Below, piece by piece: positions 22,526 to 33,780 of a DNA stretch of 64,000 nucleotides. The notes below the pieces were generated by a model. The model worked only from the letters and a program-made list of their open reading frames with translations, was not told where the DNA came from and ran no database searches. The DNA comes from Phymatolithon calcareum. Taxonomy: Eukaryota > Rhodophyta > Florideophyceae > Hapalidiales. The DNA is taken from positions 496,001 through 560,000 of the forward strand of contig OZ345380.1 of the NCBI GenBank assembly GCA_977006965.1, read 5' to 3'. How positions within the stretch are numbered: the first letter of the stretch is position 1; each line of letters begins with the position of its first letter. The translations under genes were made by a program, and so were the position numbers.

Positions 22526-25500
22526 TTTCACCCCAGTTATCATAGGTTGCAGTGGTGCACGCAGGCACCAGACAGGAGTCGGCGAAGGCACGGAGCGACA
22601 GAGCCAAGGGCTTTACAACGACTTCATTTTCCTTGTGTCACCCACCGCACCCTAGGGTTGACAGAGAGGGCTCCGGAGACTTTTCAAAAAGAAGACACAG
22701 CGATCAGGGTGAATTTCGACCAAATTTGTTCTACCCGTCCGCAGGGCCCTCGAGAACGACCACGAGGAGGTGTAGCTTTAATTACTAAGGCTGGTACTCC
22801 AACCAAAGTGCTGGGTAAGATGGCTACAAAAGCATTCCAGGTCGTGGTTGCAAATGTGATGGACATTGCAGTGTCGGTCGCATACATATCTCCTCTTGCG
22901 AGTCGAGAGGAGTACGACAAGTGCTTGGAATTCATCCACCGTCATTGCAGGGGGAAGGCGATAATCATGGGTGACCTTAACGCAAGACATAGGCACTGGG
23001 ACCGCACAGGAAACTGGAGAGGGAACAAGATTGTTTCGTGGGCCGCAAAATTCAACTGGAGAATAAGGACGACAACAAGACCAACATTTGTATCCAACCA
23101 TGGCAAGAGCAACATCGATATCTTCATGACGAAGTCCTTAGAAGGAGAGGTACCCGAACTGTTAAACGGCATGTGGGAGGGTGTCACAGAACACATTCCT
23201 GTAGCAATGAGGGTACTGAACTACAGGATTATAACCCAGCGAAGAAAGAAGGTTATCTCAAAAACTGCCAGGCGAAGCCTGACAAGAACAACGAAGGCCA
23301 GAGAAGAAATGTCGAAATGGGTACCGGGCATGATAGAGCAGCTGCATACCTGTACTGACAAACGGGAGTTGAACAACTGGTATGAACTTTTTCTGAAAAA
23401 GCTGAAGGAGCCGTGGACATCGTCTAAGCCGAGGCCCCCGAGATTTAAAAGTTTTTGGAACAAGGAGCTCGACAATCTGGCCAAGAAACGAACCCGGCAT
23501 TATAAGACTTACAGGAGAACAGGCCTCGAAAGTGACAAAGAAGCCCTCCGAGAGGTGAAAATGCTGTTAAAGAAGAAGGTGAGAAAAGCCAAATGCGACC
23601 AATTTGAAAGATATCTTCATGAGGTTGAGAAAATGGGGCCGAGCGAGGCGGCGAACACCACAAGCAAGATCATGAAATCAAAAGCACGGAGGAAAGGAAC
23701 AAACAAAGCTCTCGGGGCTCCTGTGCACCCAAGCAAATTCTCAGCATACATCTCAAGTGTTTGTAAGGCGGAAGAAGACTGGAATATGCCGTTGCGTACG
23801 TTTGCACTCAATAGGGCAATGAAGCGGCACATCGCAAGAGCATTCAACAGAGCACCGAAGGGGAAGGCGGTAGGTCCAGACGGAATTGCGGTCGAAATGT
23901 TGCACGCGAACAAAGAAGCGGGGCTCGAAATAATGCTAGCATTATGGGAAACATGCGGGAGACTCAAATGTCTTCCTCGGGCATGGCGCCAAGCAACTCT
24001 GATTCCCTTATACAAGAAAGGCCCAGCTCATGTAGCAGCAAACTACAGGCCCATATCTCTTTTAAGTCAAGCCAGGAAAATCATCGACTCAGCTCTAGAT
24101 GCATACATACGCGAGAACTATCGCTTCAATAAGGTTCAGCTGGGTTTTCGGAAAGACAGAAGCACTTATCTCGCTATACTCCGGGCAAAAAGTTCAATGA
24201 AAAAGGGCCATCCGTTCATGGCAGTTCTTGACCTATCCGCAGCATACGATAGTGTGCCCAGGGATATCCTCATGAAGAGGCTGAAGGAGAAACTTCCCCA
24301 AGAGATAGCAAGGATGGTTGCGTACCTGTTAAAACCATCGTGGGTCACATCAGCTGGAGACGAGACAGAAACGTGGTGTATCATCGACCGAGGAGTACCT
24401 CAAGGTTCCCCGCTTAGTCCATGCCTATACAATATATTCATGGACACATTCGCAGAAGCCGTCTCCAAGACAGACAGGAACGTTTCAGAAAGTCCTGTGC
24501 AATTGTTCGCAGATGATGTTCAGCTTCAAGCGAAGACAGGACGAGGAATGCAGAAACTTCTTGATATAGCGACCAGTTGGGCAAGCGAAAATGGCATGAA
24601 ATGGAACACAAAACCAGGAAAAAGCGAAGTTCTTAAGTACAAAGGACTTCAGAAGCACACGTTTTACTTGGCAGGACGAGAACTATATCAAGCCTGGAGA
24701 CTCTCGTATCTTGGGGTAAGCATGAATAACAAGGGTGTTACGGATGACACGGCCATAGCAAGAGTTCGAAATGCTGCAGGATGCATACATAAGCTGCGGG
24801 AGCTTGGAGTGAATGTTCGAGGATTCAAACCGGAGACATGCATCAGGATCTTTAAGTCGCTAATTATCCCGAAATGGGAGTATGCGTTACACGTTACTCC
24901 AATGACAAATCGATTGCTCTCGGCAATCGAGTCGGCAGAGGGCTTGTTCTACAAAAATGTTTTCGGAAAGTATGCCGAACACCGCCGGGACCGAATGCGA
25001 GTTCTGTGCCGACTGGGACCACCAAAGATGAGGAGACGTCATCAAGCAGAAAGGTTTGCATTAAGCCTGGTAAGGCACAAATTGCGCCTTGAAGAAACAG
25101 AAGAGTACGTTGGAAGAGATGAGGACGTAAAGGAAGCAATGAAGGATATTGAATATCTCAAGATGTATGAAGACTTGCGACAAGCCCTTCAGAAATCCCA
25201 GGAGGGATCTGTCACGAAGAAGACGAGGAGAGAAGAAACAATTAAGGTATGGGAAAAGGAAGAAGAAGGCAGGTCAATGAAGATTCCTATTGAAGGCAAG
25301 CTACCAGGGATCCTTTACATAGGAGAAAGAACAACACGTTTAAGGTGCCTAAGGTTGACATTCAACCGAGCACCCCTTTGGAGGAAATCAGTGTTGGGTG
25401 CGTACTGTGGGATTACCGCGGTGGTCGAACTAGTCGCCTTACAACGTACTCTAGCGTCATCGAAGATGAGTACAGAAATTGAGTTTGAGTGCAAGAGACT

Positions 25501-25645
25501 TACCGGAGCTCTTGTTGGGAGAGAATTACGAATCAAGAACGTTTTGAGCAGCCAGATGACTATAGCGTAGAGATTATGCAAGAGCTGCCCCGTTACTCCA
25601 AGGTGAGGCTTTGGGAGCTCTCAAAAATAAAATCATCAAATATCC
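22526..25645 (+). mobile_element. LINE retrotransposon (copy B)
   Basis: Longer copy with a partial endonuclease and a full RT. The 3' end matches copy A through AAATAAAATCATCAAATATCC; there is no long poly(A). The 5' limit is uncertain: copy A may have inserted into its 5' flank or 5' UTR. Fragments of the same or related families lie at 27440, 28843 and 55764. Confidence 0.82.
22547..25570 (+). CDS. LINE ORF2: endonuclease-reverse transcriptase
   Basis: An open frame of up to 1007 codons; the first ATG is at 22820, downstream of conserved residues, so the true start is not visible. Residues about 70-230 match the C-terminal two thirds of an APE-type endonuclease (RPRGGVALITKAG, IIMGDLNARHRHWD, then SNIDIFM and EHIPVAM). 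The N-terminal strands with the metal-binding N and E are not seen. Residues about 420-700 are a LINE reverse transcriptase (PISLLSQARK, GVPQGSPLSPCLYN, QLFADDVQ). No RNase H or terminal CCHC finger was found. Target-primed reverse transcription is the expected role. Confidence 0.85.
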   Translation: MQWCTQAPDRSRRRHGATEPRALQRLHFPCVTHRTLGLTERAPETFQKEDTAIRVNFDQICSTRPQGPRERPRGGVALITKAGTPTKVLGKMATKAFQVVVANVMDIAVSVAYISPLASREEYDKCLEFIHRHCRGKAIIMGDLNARHRHWDRTGNWRGNKIVSWAAKFNWRIRTTTRPTFVSNHGKSNIDIFMTKSLEGEVPELLNGMWEGVTEHIPVAMRVLNYRIITQRRKKVISKTARRSLTRTTKAREEMSKWVPGMIEQLHTCTDKRELNNWYELFLKKLKEPWTSSKPRPPRFKSFWNKELDNLAKKRTRHYKTYRRTGLESDKEALREVKMLLKKKVRKAKCDQFERYLHEVEKMGPSEAANTTSKIMKSKARRKGTNKALGAPVHPSKFSAYISSVCKAEEDWNMPLRTFALNRAMKRHIARAFNRAPKGKAVGPDGIAVEMLHANKEAGLEIMLALWETCGRLKCLPRAWRQATLIPLYKKGPAHVAANYRPISLLSQARKIIDSALDAYIRENYRFNKVQLGFRKDRSTYLAILRAKSSMKKGHPFMAVLDLSAAYDSVPRDILMKRLKEKLPQEIARMVAYLLKPSWVTSAGDETETWCIIDRGVPQGSPLSPCLYNIFMDTFAEAVSKTDRNVSESPVQLFADDVQLQAKTGRGMQKLLDIATSWASENGMKWNTKPGKSEVLKYKGLQKHTFYLAGRELYQAWRLSYLGVSMNNKGVTDDTAIARVRNAAGCIHKLRELGVNVRGFKPETCIRIFKSLIIPKWEYALHVTPMTNRLLSAIESAEGLFYKNVFGKYAEHRRDRMRVLCRLGPPKMRRRHQAERFALSLVRHKLRLEETEEYVGRDEDVKEAMKDIEYLKMYEDLRQALQKSQEGSVTKKTRREETIKVWEKEEEGRSMKIPIEGKLPGILYIGERTTRLRCLRLTFNRAPLWRKSVLGAYCGITAVVELVALQRTLASSKMSTEIEFECKRLTGALVGRELRIKNVLSSQMTIA

Positions 25646-25675
25646 CCTGTATCTCAGTGAGCTAGGTACAGTCCA

Positions 25676-26753
25676 AAATTAGATTCGGGACACTACTAGG
25701 AGATACGGGAAAGTTCGACTTTGGGGCAAAGGATGTGATTTTGATTGATAGAAGAAATTGGGCATACAGGATTGACTGATAGACAAGCGAAGCCTCGTTG
25801 CAATAATTTCGAAAATAAAACTGGACGCTAGACTTAGTGAATATAAATTTGTCGTAATATGGTACGCCCGAAAGACGTTCTCGTGTCCACAGTGTCCATG
25901 AATGCAGTACCAATAATAGGTGAAACTGCCCTTTTCCCATAGCCTCGTCTTCTGCACTATCGTTTGCAATGGGCATCCGAGAGTGGACCATACTTTTCCA
26001 CTGTTCCCTTCTCACGTCATGTGATGATGAAGGTGATTCCGCAATCTAATATACCGTTCTGTTCATCGCCAACAACAGAATGCTTTCTCATCAAAGACAT
26101 CGACATCGAGCATATAATGCTGCGAGATACCCTTCAATCCTTCCATTTCTCCTATTCCCCAAAGTCATTTTAATTATCGTATTTTTGATGTTTGAAATAT
26201 ATGCACATATATTCTGCGACCTTGTAGGACACAGTCCACCAGTCATGTCATGTCAACCGCAAGCGTCCCTTTCTATTCATCTTCATTCTTCCACCTCCTC
26301 ACTCGGACCGCCACCACCTGCGCCCTGCATTCCCCTTCCTGTCACACACTATTCCACTCTTCCAATGGCGACATGGATGTCTTTCTCGCTGCCATTTTAA
26401 ACGGCAATGCCGACGTTGACTGCATAAGCTACATGAGTGCCTGGATATTTGGCACGCTTGCCGACCGCCGCATTGGTCGTTATGAGTGGCGGTTGCATGC
26501 AGAGAATCTGGTTTGGACTGTACCTATGATACTTGTAATACTGGGCATACTACGATTGGCTAGATATGTAACCCATGACACACTCAGTCTAGCGTACAGT
26601 TTTATTTTCGAAATTATTGCAACCAGGCTTCGCTTGTCTATCTGATAATCAGTCAATCCTGTATGCCCAATTTCTTCTATCAATCAAAATCACATCCTTT
26701 GCCTCATAAATCGAACTTTCCCGTATCTCCTAGTAGTGTCCCGAATCTAATTT
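25676..26753. mobile_element. Foldback element with ~150-bp terminal inverted repeats
   Basis: Left end (25676-25825, from AAATTAGATTCGGGACACTA) is the near-exact complement of the right end (26600-26753). Long TIRs with a short non-conserved interior suggest a non-autonomous MULE-type element. No target duplication was found. Interior frames show nothing recognisable. A lone end-like copy is at 19945-20085. Confidence 0.75.
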
Positions 26754-27439
26754 CGCGATAACGTGAAGATGCGACAGAAATATTTTGACGTGAATAACTA
26801 TGTCATGTGCGATAGATAACTAGGGATGGGCATAACTAAGTGGACTCGAACTCGAACTCACTTAATTCCCATAACATGAGAATTAAGACTTACATAAACA
26901 TTATTCTTGTAAGTACATCACTGGAATTCACTGGCGGTGGGGGTCGATGGATTCGTTCTGTCCTCTTTGTCCTTGTGACGTGTGAATGCGCGTGAGTAGC
27001 TTATCTGTTTGGTGTCGATTCTGGCGGCGAGGGGTTGATAGATTTGTTCTGTCCTCTTTGCTGCTGGAGTGGTCGATTCTGGTGATGTCTATTTTGGTGA
27101 GACTCTGGTGGTGTGGGGTTGATGGATTCGCTCCCTCCTTTTTATTACTGAGTTCACAATGCTAGTGGTGAGGGGTCGATAGAGCAAGAAACGAAGATTC
27201 CGAACTCGATGAAGTTCTCACAGTTATCTCAAACTTAATGCCCAAGCAAAGACATTCCGATATTCAAAAAGAGATGCTGGAAATGGCAGTTGATACCGTC
27301 CAAAGAAAATGTCCGAAATCAAAATGAAAACGTAAGCGGAGGATTGTAGCGCAACGAAAAGTACAAGATGCGCCCCGCACTGAAAGTAAGGAGACAGCAC
27401 GTTTTGCTGATCAGATAACTGTATAAGGGACAGAACTCC
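26754..27439. other. Unassigned, degenerate GGTCGATGGATTCGTTCTG repeats
   Basis: About 26930-27190 contains three or four diverged units of GGGGTCGATGGATTCG and TTCTGTCCTCTTTG at uneven 80-90 bp spacing. No gene recognised. Confidence 0.5.
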
Positions 27440-27595
27440 GCGGTTGAGAAGCCTGAGAGTCATTTTCAACAGAGTTCCTTTGTGAAGAAAATCCATTCTG
27501 GCGAAGTACTTTGGGACTGGTGCTGTGGTGGAGCTTATCGTGTTGCAACGTATACTAGTTCAAAAGGGTAATGAGAATATTCACAATTGAACTTG
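27440..27595 (+). pseudogene. Diverged LINE ORF2 C-terminal relic
   Basis: Reads LRSLRVIFNRVPL, stop, RKSILAKYFGTGAVVELIVL, which aligns with the LINE C-terminus (LRCLRLTFNRAPLWRKSVL and ITAVVELVALQRTL). The Trp codon of the intact copy is TGA here. It belongs to an older, related subfamily. Confidence 0.7.
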
Positions 27596-28188
27596 ATTTT
27601 TTGACAGGCGAGATTTTCATTCCACATCAAGTCAAATCGTGTAAACGAGAAAACTAAAACCGGAACAAACTTCTCCGCAAACTTAAGAAAAATAAGATAA
27701 TATTTTTAATCAGATACTGCAGTAGTTCTATGACGAACCAGAGCTCCTCCAACCTCCTTTCGGAGAAAAAAGGCAAGCTCCACAGCCGCGACTCAACGGA
27801 ATCGAGTGAATTCCGTTCGTTCGTGCACGATCGGCTGTGCTACAGTGGTCCTCATGCCCTATTTCTACGAACTGCTTTAGCTTGTGTTTGGCAGGTCACC
27901 CATTGGTCGAGACAGTGATGGTCTCACTTTTGAAGAAACTTCTTGAAAAATGAGATCAGCAGAATGTAGCGTTAACTGTCCAACAATCTTCACGCCACTG
28001 TTCACATAAGAAATCGGGGCTCCATTATTATTTTTCGGTCCTTGTACAAGAGTCACAAAAATGAGAAAAGAGAATGAGCAGCACTGAAACCTTTTTTCAT
28101 TCCAAAACATACTATAAAATGCAAATATCTGCGCAAAGGAAACCGCAGCCAGCAATCGACTCAACAGCACTCAACTAGCCACCCTGCA
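27596..28188. other. Intergenic and cupin 5' flank
   Basis: No gene seen. An imperfect hairpin with CACAGCCG/CGGCTGTG arms spans about 27780-27840. The last 40 bp match the leader of the intact cupin gene. Confidence 0.5.
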
Positions 28189-28698
28189 ATGGCGCCCTCC
28201 ACTTTCGTCACTCTCCTCTTCCTCGCAGCTCTCCTCCAATCTTCACATGCAGCCATTTCTAGCTTGGGTCAAATGACCGCTCAAGCTGTCCGTTCAAAGC
28301 TTCCCGACAGTGCTTTTCTCATCCGCAGTAATGTCCCTCCGCCACCCGTTGGCCGAGATTTCTCTACTGTTGCCGCCGGCGCCTCCAACACACCGGCTCT
28401 TGCCGCTACCGACACCAACATGAGGGTTGCCACAAATCGCGTCAGAGCCGGTCGCCCCTTCTTCAAGCATTACCATCCGCGTGGTGCCGAGGTCCTGTAT
28501 GTGACGAGGGGAAGAATGATTTCCAATTTCTAGTTTGAAGGAAACAACCCAAGAATGGTCACCAATACTCTTCTTCCGGGAGATTCGGTCATTTACCCAC
28601 AGGGACTGGTACATCTAGTGCGGTGTGCGAGCAAGATTGAATGCGGTTTCATCCAGGTGTTCAACTCGGGAGACCCAGGAACCGTTCCTGTGGCATAG
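28189..28698 (+). pseudogene. Germin-like cupin pseudogene
   Basis: Same 170-codon length as the gene at 5084, with signal peptide and both cupin motifs, but Trp115 (TGG) is TAG, cutting the protein after 114 residues and before the fourth metal ligand. The frame after the stop is otherwise intact, so inactivation is recent. Flanks, including the 3' UTR, are related to the intact paralogue. Confidence 0.88.
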
Positions 28699-28842
28699 TG
28701 CCGCAGTTTGTATCGAAAGATTGGACAAGTTGTCGCTTGTGCTACAGCGATGTTTTATCCTTTTTTCTGCAGGAATTAGTTCCTACTGCGCACCGCACAA
28801 TAACCTCACTAAATAAACCATTTTTGCAGTTCCAAGAATTTT

Positions 28843-28903
28843 GGGATATTTTATGATTTTGTTTTGAAAGCTACCAAAGCCTCACCTTGGAGTAACGAGG
28901 CAG
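28843..28903 (-). mobile_element. LINE 3'-end fragment
   Basis: About 60 bp resembling the last bases of the LINE at 20327 (GGATATTT.ATGATTTT, CCTCACCTTGGAGTAACG) with several substitutions, lying directly after the cupin pseudogene 3' flank. Confidence 0.65.
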
Positions 28904-28910
28904 GTGGTCT

Positions 28911-29275
28911 GAATGCCTGATATGCAGCGATCACGGCCAATTAGTTGAGCTACATGTGCAATATGGGAAATATGCCTCTGCCTCTGTGGAATGCAGAACG
29001 AGCAGAATGAATGGTAAAGGGTAGCAGCTAGGGTTACGTCGTCAACCCGAGTTTCACGGATTTGAGTAGATTAACGGAGCTACAAAGAAGAAGAAAAAGA
29101 TGTGTTGGTTTTATTTAAACGTTACCAATGCATCTGCAGACGCTTGGGACAACTTTGCGAAGGCCATAGGACCATCGCAGCTACAAAGAACGTAGCAGCA
29201 GAAAGGCATCTGCAAGACCTTAGAGTATCATGAGTGTTTCTGAGGGCGCTTAATAAAATTCAAAATTCAAAAAAA
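28911..29275. repeat. Dispersed repeat R1 copy 2 and retroposon tail
   Basis: 28911-29010 is the partner of 8925-9022. 29225-29273 has the GTGTTTCTGAGGGCGCTTAA, TAAAATTC and poly(A) tail also seen at the end of the tRNA-headed retroposon. No target duplication was established. Confidence 0.5.
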
Positions 29276-29349
29276 GTATAAATGATACTATATTGTGTAG
29301 GTTGCCAGTTTTCTAATTGACGGGGACAAAAAGTCAATACTTTGCAAAA

Positions 29350-29375
29350 CATCAGAGATGACGTCATCTCTGATG
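29350..29375. repeat. 26-bp perfect palindrome centred on TGACGTCA
   Basis: An uninterrupted self-complementary 26-mer with the central bZIP/CRE-type octamer TGACGTCA, followed at once by a second perfect palindrome ACGTACTAGTACGT (29376-29389). It lies 127 bp beyond the H2A stop codon. Confidence 0.9.
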
Positions 29376-29501
29376 ACGTACTAGTACGTACGTACTTTCA
29401 AGCACATGTCCATGAAAGTGTCAGAGACAGGAAGCAAAAGATGAAACTTTGAGGATGAGGATGAAGATATAGCTTTATTATACAGAATGATGAAAGACCT
29501 C

Positions 29502-29888
29502 TCAATCTTCTTGGGAAGCATCACCCTTGGACTTCTTACGCGGCATGAGGACCTGATGAATGTTAGGAAGAACACCTCCAGACGCAATCGTAACACCACA
29601 AAGCAACTTATTCAATTCCTCGTCGTTCCTCACGGCTAGCTGGATGTGGCGTGGAATGATACGCGTCTTCTTGTTGTCACGAGCTGCATTTCCGGCAAGC
29701 TCCAGAACCTCCGCTGTGAGGTACTCCATCACGGCCGCAAGGTACACAGGGGCACCCGCACCAACACGGTCGGCGTATCCTCCCTTGCGGAGGAAGCGGT
29801 GGATACGGCCCACTGGAAACTGCAATCCTGCCTTGGACGAGCGTGACTGTGCAGCCTTCTTCTCGGACTTGGCAACCTTGGGAGCCAT
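29502..29888 (-). CDS. H2A: Histone H2A (copy 2)
   Basis: 128 codons, start [11 protein letters not shown]. It differs from copy 1 at a few sites: Thr to Ala in the tail, Gly to Cys in [11 protein letters not shown], and the last residue. It ends SQED, so the hydrophobic residue after SQE in copy 1 (SQEV) is lost. The histone fold is otherwise intact and the 3' flank with AATAAA is conserved. It is divergent from an H3 gene rather than from H2B. Confidence 0.95.
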   Translation of the reverse strand: MAPKVAKSEKKAAQSRSSKAGLQFPVGRIHRFLRKGGYADRVGAGAPVYLAAVMEYLTAEVLELAGNAARDNKKTRIIPRHIQLAVRNDEELNKLLCGVTIASGGVLPNIHQVLMPRKKSKGDASQED

Positions 29889-30496
<608 letters not shown>

Positions 30497-31023
30497 TCAA
30501 ATGCTGGGAACGGCGAAATTGCGAAGTCATGTAAATTTGTCCTAACTTAATTTAGAACCAAAATAAACCGAAGAGTCACACTACAGTAATGTCCTCGCGT
30601 CTTCGTGATATTGAAATGTGGGCAAAGAAAGTGCTGCATAGATCTCAAATGATCCTCCTAGCATCATTGCAGGGACATTGAATCGTCGGCAACTACGTGA
30701 ACAGTAAGAAATTTGTCGCCCCTCCTTTGGTGAGTCATGGCGGCTCGGCTCAAACTGCTTCAGTACATTTCACCTACCATCTGAAGGTGGACATGGTCTC
30801 ACTTGGCCAAATCTTTTTCGCGCGGCATCGGAAAGCGAGCACATTCAGGTTTTCGTGCTCGCAACTAAACAAGTCGAATTTTCCGCCGTAATGGGAGTCA
30901 TCGCCTTCGTCCTACCCGCTTATTCTAGCAACTTGCTCAGCGCATTAGCATGCTCACAGCACATCTCAAAGTATCGCTTTGGGTCCTGTGTACTCCCGCC
31001 AGGCCCGAATCCCGCCCCATATC

Positions 31024-32061
31024 TCACAAGCAGATTGAGAAGATAATAAAATAAAATCTGTACAATACTCTCCGCTCTTCAAATCCCTTCTCCTTCGGTC
31101 TTACCTCATTATAAGCGTCATAAAACTCTTCCCCGAACCTCCCAAAAAGAGTAGGAACCGCCAAATCAACTTCCGCATGTCCCCAGTACGATGCCAGGTC
31201 GAAAGCAACGCATTCCCTCTTCCCCTTCGATACCCCGCAATTCCCCGAGAAAAGATCGCCATGCAGAAGCGCTGGGCGTAATTCAAAACCCCCAAAGAGC
31301 GCCCGCTGCATACGATCGACATCACACACGCGCTCCATGTACCCACTAATTGCATTGGCAGCTTCATTGCTGGTGCCATAAAACGCAGCTCCGCCTAGAA
31401 GCGCCTCCTGCTAACGGGGTGCAAGACGCTGCGCGATGAAAAAGGCAACCCAGTCTTTGCACTACCTATTGTCCAGAACGGCCTCGCCAAGATATGTCGT
31501 CGTCTCGAATCCGAACACCGGCAAAGGGACGCGCGCAGTGCCGCCACGTGACTTGGACTGTGCGTGCAAAGTCGCTAGAGCGCGACCGAGAGCCGCCTGT
31601 GTGCCTGGAACCCACAGTCCGAACGGCGCAAGGTCCGCCCATTCAATGAAGCCAAGGGGTGTGCGAGAACCGCCAGTGCCAAGCCCGCGCGGCACCCAGA
31701 GATCGGCAGCGTGGGAGCGCAGGGCGCGCAACGAGACCTGCTCGGCGTGAACACGGGCGCGGGCGAATGATGAGCTCGTCCGAGGTTGGGCAGCCTTGAC
31801 CAGAAGTGCTGTACCGTCGGAGAGAACGGCGCGAAAATGACGACTGGTCTGTCCCGATGCGGCTGTGGTTTCGCGGATTGAAGTTGCGGACTGGCCGCAG
31901 ACGGCCAGCACGGAGGAGCGGATCTCGGCATCTAGTTCTTGCGCAGATGCATTCGTGGCGCTGAATGCGCCGGGTGCCACGAAGCGGCAAATGCGTAGCG
32001 CGGGTGCCGCGCTAGATTCGGGATTACAATCATTAGCTGAAATCTGCACCCCGCGAAAAAA
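31024..32061 (-). pseudogene. Fructosamine/ketosamine-3-kinase pseudogene, copy 2
   Basis: More complete than copy 1. The N-terminal part ends at LDNR followed by TAG (TGG in copy 1), then CKDWVAFFIAQRLAPR, a second TAG shared with copy 1, and QEALLGGAAFYGTSNEAAN. The C-terminal part reads ALLHGDLFSGN (catalytic HGDxxxxN), FDLASYWGHAEVDLAV and LFGRFGEEFYDAY, all typical of FN3K. Apart from the two stops the frame is continuous. The amino terminus lacks an ATG. Confidence 0.82.
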
Positions 32062-33358
32062 ATAGTAAAAAATGATATCTGAAGAAGTGTAGCCAAAAAC
32101 TTGAGTATCGGGCACCCATCGGTGCCTTCAAACTTTTCATTTGAGCCTGACAGGTAAGCTCCGCATCCACACAGGTGCCAGAACTTGAAAAGATTTTAAA
32201 ACTTTACGAAAAAGATGAAATGTTTTCAAAAATGTCGAACAGACAACCCAGTTTCATGTTTTGCAATTCATACCTAAAAAAGGGCAGAACAACTCCAAAA
32301 TACCCTTTGCTGTCACTACGTGTGAGCAATTTGTGGTACGGAGCATAACTCCAACCTGAAAGAACAGGGTGCATGGTAGGGTGCAGAGTCCTCGGGACGA
32401 TTAAAAAACTCGTTGTAGTGCTGCAATACACACCCACTTCTGCACCTAGTTGAGGATACAAACCTTGAACTTTGAGTTGTTTATTTAAACGGAGGTATAT
32501 GAAGCGTTTAGTCTTTCAGAGCCTGTCCACGCATACTCCGGCATTCTGATTATATTCTAGTATTGTAATTAAGTACCTCCTTCGCTCTCCAGTCATCATA
32601 ATCTTCAAGGCTTGAGCTTTTTTCACATTCGCTCTTCTAAATTCTCAAATGAACGCAACATCACCATTTCGATGAATCGAGTTCGCCGCAATTGCAACCC
32701 TTAGCCATATAGTCAAAAAACTCCACCATTTGCATTAAGTGTAATAGGCACTATCCTCTCGACCAGAGTCCTGACATATACACGTTTTGCACATAAAATC
32801 GTCTTCAAACACACACTGCCGTATAGAAAGCGAACACGAAGGGATTATTTTTGTCTACAAGGTGGTCAAATAGTCGTGTCCTGAAAAATATAGTCCCGTC
32901 TTAGCGTCACTTTCTCTAAATGGCTACTATCTTAGACGCGTTTACTCTTCTTCTGTTTCAAGAAATTAATCAAAGTACTACAAGTGAGATTTCAAATGGT
33001 TGTAAGCATGTGAACGTAAGGTATATATACGTTATCACCTGGTTAGTGGATGTGCGGGGCTCAGATATCGCAATATCTAGTCCCAAGGGGTTGATATCCG
33101 GCCCGAGTGGGCCGAAGACCCCGAGGGACGGATATCGAATCTGAGGGACTAGATATTGCTATATCTGAGACCCAAACCGACACTACACCAGGTGATTACA
33201 TGCTTATCACACGGTGTGTAGCCAGATTTGTTGGCAGTTGTTACTATAAAAGAAACAAACCAACACTACACCAGGTGATTACATGCTTATCACACGGTGT
33301 ATAACCTGATTTGGTGGCAGTTGTTACTATAAAAGGAAACATGGTGCTTTGTAGAGGC

Positions 33359-33751
33359 TGTAGATGAGTCTCGCAGCTTGTTACAAACTCAGCCAGACAC
33401 CTCGGATCTCCAAGAGTTATTGTTGCTCCCGGATCATGAGGTAGTTGTTATGGTTGCTCTAGCTGCTCTACCTTCCCCAGCTCGGGAGGCTGCAACCAGG
33501 TTTTATACTGTTTCTAAATACTATCATAGGTAGCCATGTAACTACCAGCTATGTTAGGGATATTGCTATGGGACGTCGATACCGTATCTGGTAACACTAC
33601 ATAGACTTATGTTACTATCCATATTAGGAACGTGCCCAGAAATTGCGGTAGTCAGACTGTACGTAGTAAATCTTGCACGCAATGCAATATCGTAGAAGCA
33701 GGACAGTAGGCTTATGTGCTTGTGTCCAGCGTAGACGCGTAATTGTCTACA
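33359..33751 (-). repeat. Gypsy 3' LTR
   Basis: 393 bp, TG...CA ends, six-base terminal inverted repeat TGTAGA/TCTACA. It is the 3' LTR because the coding sequence runs on the minus strand. Confidence 0.95.
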
Positions 33752-33780
33752 GTGCCCTCTGCTTGAGTCCACTTGTGTAT

